NCBI GenBank assembly: GCA_005765155.1
Contig: VCCP01000008.1
Coordinates: 1,240,001-1,304,000 of the forward strand
DNA from: Zelopaecilomyces penicillatus
Lineage: Eukaryota > Ascomycota > Sordariomycetes > Hypocreales > Pseudodiploosporaceae
DNA: 64,000 bases
Direction: 5' to 3'
Shown one piece after another: positions 49,601 through 52,600 of the stretch. The first letter of the stretch is position 1. Every line of letters starts with the position of its first letter. A model generated the notes under the pieces. That model was given only the letters and a program-made list of their open reading frames with translations. It ran no database searches and was not told the origin of the DNA. Position numbers and translations under genes: made by a program.

Positions 49601-52600
49601 TGCTAGATTGATGCCCTCTCCAATGAGTGCATAGGGCTCAGCGTTATGTGATTTAGAATCCGATCGCATTTCGAGAGCTTCTGCCATATCTGCCAACACC
49701 GGATGTTGAAAGATAACTGCCACACTAAGGATCAACCCGCTCTTGTAAGATGCGGTAACAAGCCTAGTAGCCGAAATAGAATCTCCTCCGAGACGGAAAA
49801 AGTTATGAGAGCGGGAAATAAGGCTCTCATCAATTGACAAGACAGAGCTCCAGAGATTACGCAGAGCAAGCTCAGATGAGCTTAACACCTCATCTTCGGC
49901 AGGCTTACCTGCGGAGGAGAAGTTTGCAATACTTTCAGCTGACAGCTCACTGACCATTGTGCGCAGAGGCTTTCGGTCAACCTTTTCGGATATCGTTTTG
50001 ACTGGTGTTCCTGAAAATGGCACAACGAGAGATGGAGTCATGTGTTGAGGCAATCGATGAGGCAGAACGTCCATGATCTCAGAGATAATCTGTCGGACAT
50101 CCTCTGACACAGTCTGCATAGGCTTCGCAGGAGTCTCGTCGTTGGAATGAGAGAACCAGAGAATAAGGACAAGCTGCTGCCTCAAGTCTGCACTACTGGT
50201 GACAAGTTCAACAATGCCGCCCACATTCTCGGGCAGGATCCCAGCAACCTGGCTTTCAATATCGCCGAGTTCAATACGCTGCCCATGGTACTTGACCTGA
50301 GTATCCTTTCGCCCCACGTAATCAAAGGTTCCATCATGATTACGTCGGACCAAATCACCGGTTTTGTACAATCTATCGCCAACATTGGGGATAGAAGGAA
50401 GTGATCCATCGTTAACCATCCAGGCAGTATTTCCAAGCTGGTTCAGGTATCCCTGCGCAAGAAGAGGTCCTTGTACAAGAAGCTCACCTATGCAGCCAAG
50501 CGGAAGAAGTCTGCGGTGGTCATTGACATCAGCTACCCAAAACACGCTTTCCATAGGATACCCGATATTGGTAGACCTGCCGACTTTGCCGAGATTTTCC
50601 TTCCACGAGCAAATCGAACATTCAGCGGGTCCATATGCTCCTTGAAGAACGATAGATTCCCATCTAGACGCCGCTCGCTGAGATACTGCCTCGCCTGCCA
50701 GAACCAAAGACTTCAAGGTGGGTACTTCATCGGCGTGAAGGAGATCAGCGACAGTGGGCGTCAGCATGGCGGTGTCTACAGACATTCGATTGATTGCACC
50801 TGCAAGATCGTTTACTCGATCATGGTCAGAGGGGACGCAGACACATCCACCATACATCAGTGTCGTCAAGATTTCGAACATGCTGACATCAAATGTGTAT
50901 GCGGAGAATTGTAACACTCGAGACGTTGTGTTTAGACCCCATAGCTTAGCCTGCGCTCTTGAGCTGGTGCAGATAGCCGAGTGATCCATGATGATGCCTT
51001 TCGGCTTTCCTGTACTGCCAGAAGTAAAGATGACATAGGCCACACTTGCCGGTGTAGCATCCAACAACAGTTCGGGAGATTGGGGCTGGAGATTTTCGAG
51101 GAAGCTCGCATTCACTTCCACAATCTCATCGACAATTTCAGGAAAGAGGTGGGAGTGTTTTTGAGATGTCAATACTAAAGTAGCTTGAGCATCAGTAGCG
51201 ATGCTGGCAAGACGGCTTTTTGGATGGCTTGCTTCCACGTTAACAAAGCCAGCTCCGGCTTTTAGAACTGAGATCATCGCCACAATTGCCCATGCAGATT
51301 TCTCAAAACAGCAAATCACAATTTTCCCTTGGCCAATGTTATGTTTCTGTTGTAGGTACGTAGCGAGTTGTGTTGTGAGCCTGTCCAGATCAGCGTAAGT
51401 GAAACGACCGTCGTGAGCATCGACGGCAATGAGGTCGGGATGAGTGGCAGCTTGCTCGGAGATCTTGTCGTGGATGAGGTTATCCATGGCAGTTGGGATT
51501 GATTCACATGATTGCTTCATTGTGGTGAGGTCGCGATCACTTAGCAAATTTCCCTCAATCGCAATCTGTTGAGGATTCCCGAGTATCGATGAGACAGCCT
51601 TGCCGAATGAGTCCGCCAGGCTTTCAGCTTGAGACTCAGATAATGTCGCTGTATCATAGCCCACGCGAAGAACAAGGCCAGACTCAGAATTTATTGCGAC
51701 AACAGTAATCGGATATTCAGTTGGGGTATACTCCTCCAGCCTTTGGAAGGCAATGTCTGCATCCGCGGCCTCGCTGAAGTCCTGCACAAACGACACGAGT
51801 GTGTTGAACAAAGATCCTGCAGACGCCCCCACGGCGCTGTGGATATCAGCTAGTGAACAATACTGATGTTTCAATCCTTCTCCAAGATCAGATTGAATCT
51901 TCTTCAGTACTTGAAGATTCGTGGTGGAGCTTTGGAAATCCGCACAGCAGATCATGAGACGAACAAAGACACCAACGGCATCACCTAGACCCTGGATCGC
52001 AGGGTCTCGGCCAGAGCTCATGTATCCAAAGCAAACTGCTTCAGACTGCGTGTAGTATCTCAAAACAAGGGACCACGCTGCTTGAACCAAGCTAGCGACA
52101 GTGATGCCCATAGCCTTGCAAGACTCGTGAATCTTGCTTGTGTCCCCAAGAGCAACCACAACAGATCGAGTTGAGGACGCCTCTACAGACTGCTGTTGGT
52201 TCAAGGTCGGGAAGTTGGAGTACTCTTTCGTCCCGACGTAGGTTTTCCAATATTCGACTGATTTGCTCTGATTATCAATGTAGTCGAAGTGATCGGAGAG
52301 AAGCAAAGTGGATGTTTGAGGATGTTTGGAGCTGTAAAAGATGCTGACGTCTCGCAAAATGACAGACAAAGACAGCCCATCAATGATGGTATGGCTCAGC
52401 TCGAATTTGCAAAACACCCTGCCGTCCGCAGTGGTGCAGATCGATAATTGGTGAGCGGCTTCAAGAAGTTCAAACAGAGCGGGCGTCTGCTCCTTCAATG
52501 TCTTGATCGCATCGTTTCCAACACAGTCAACATGCACCACTTTGGGCTCAACCTGGCGCAAAATGACATTCTCGTAGGAGGCGCCATCTCTTGCGCTTGA

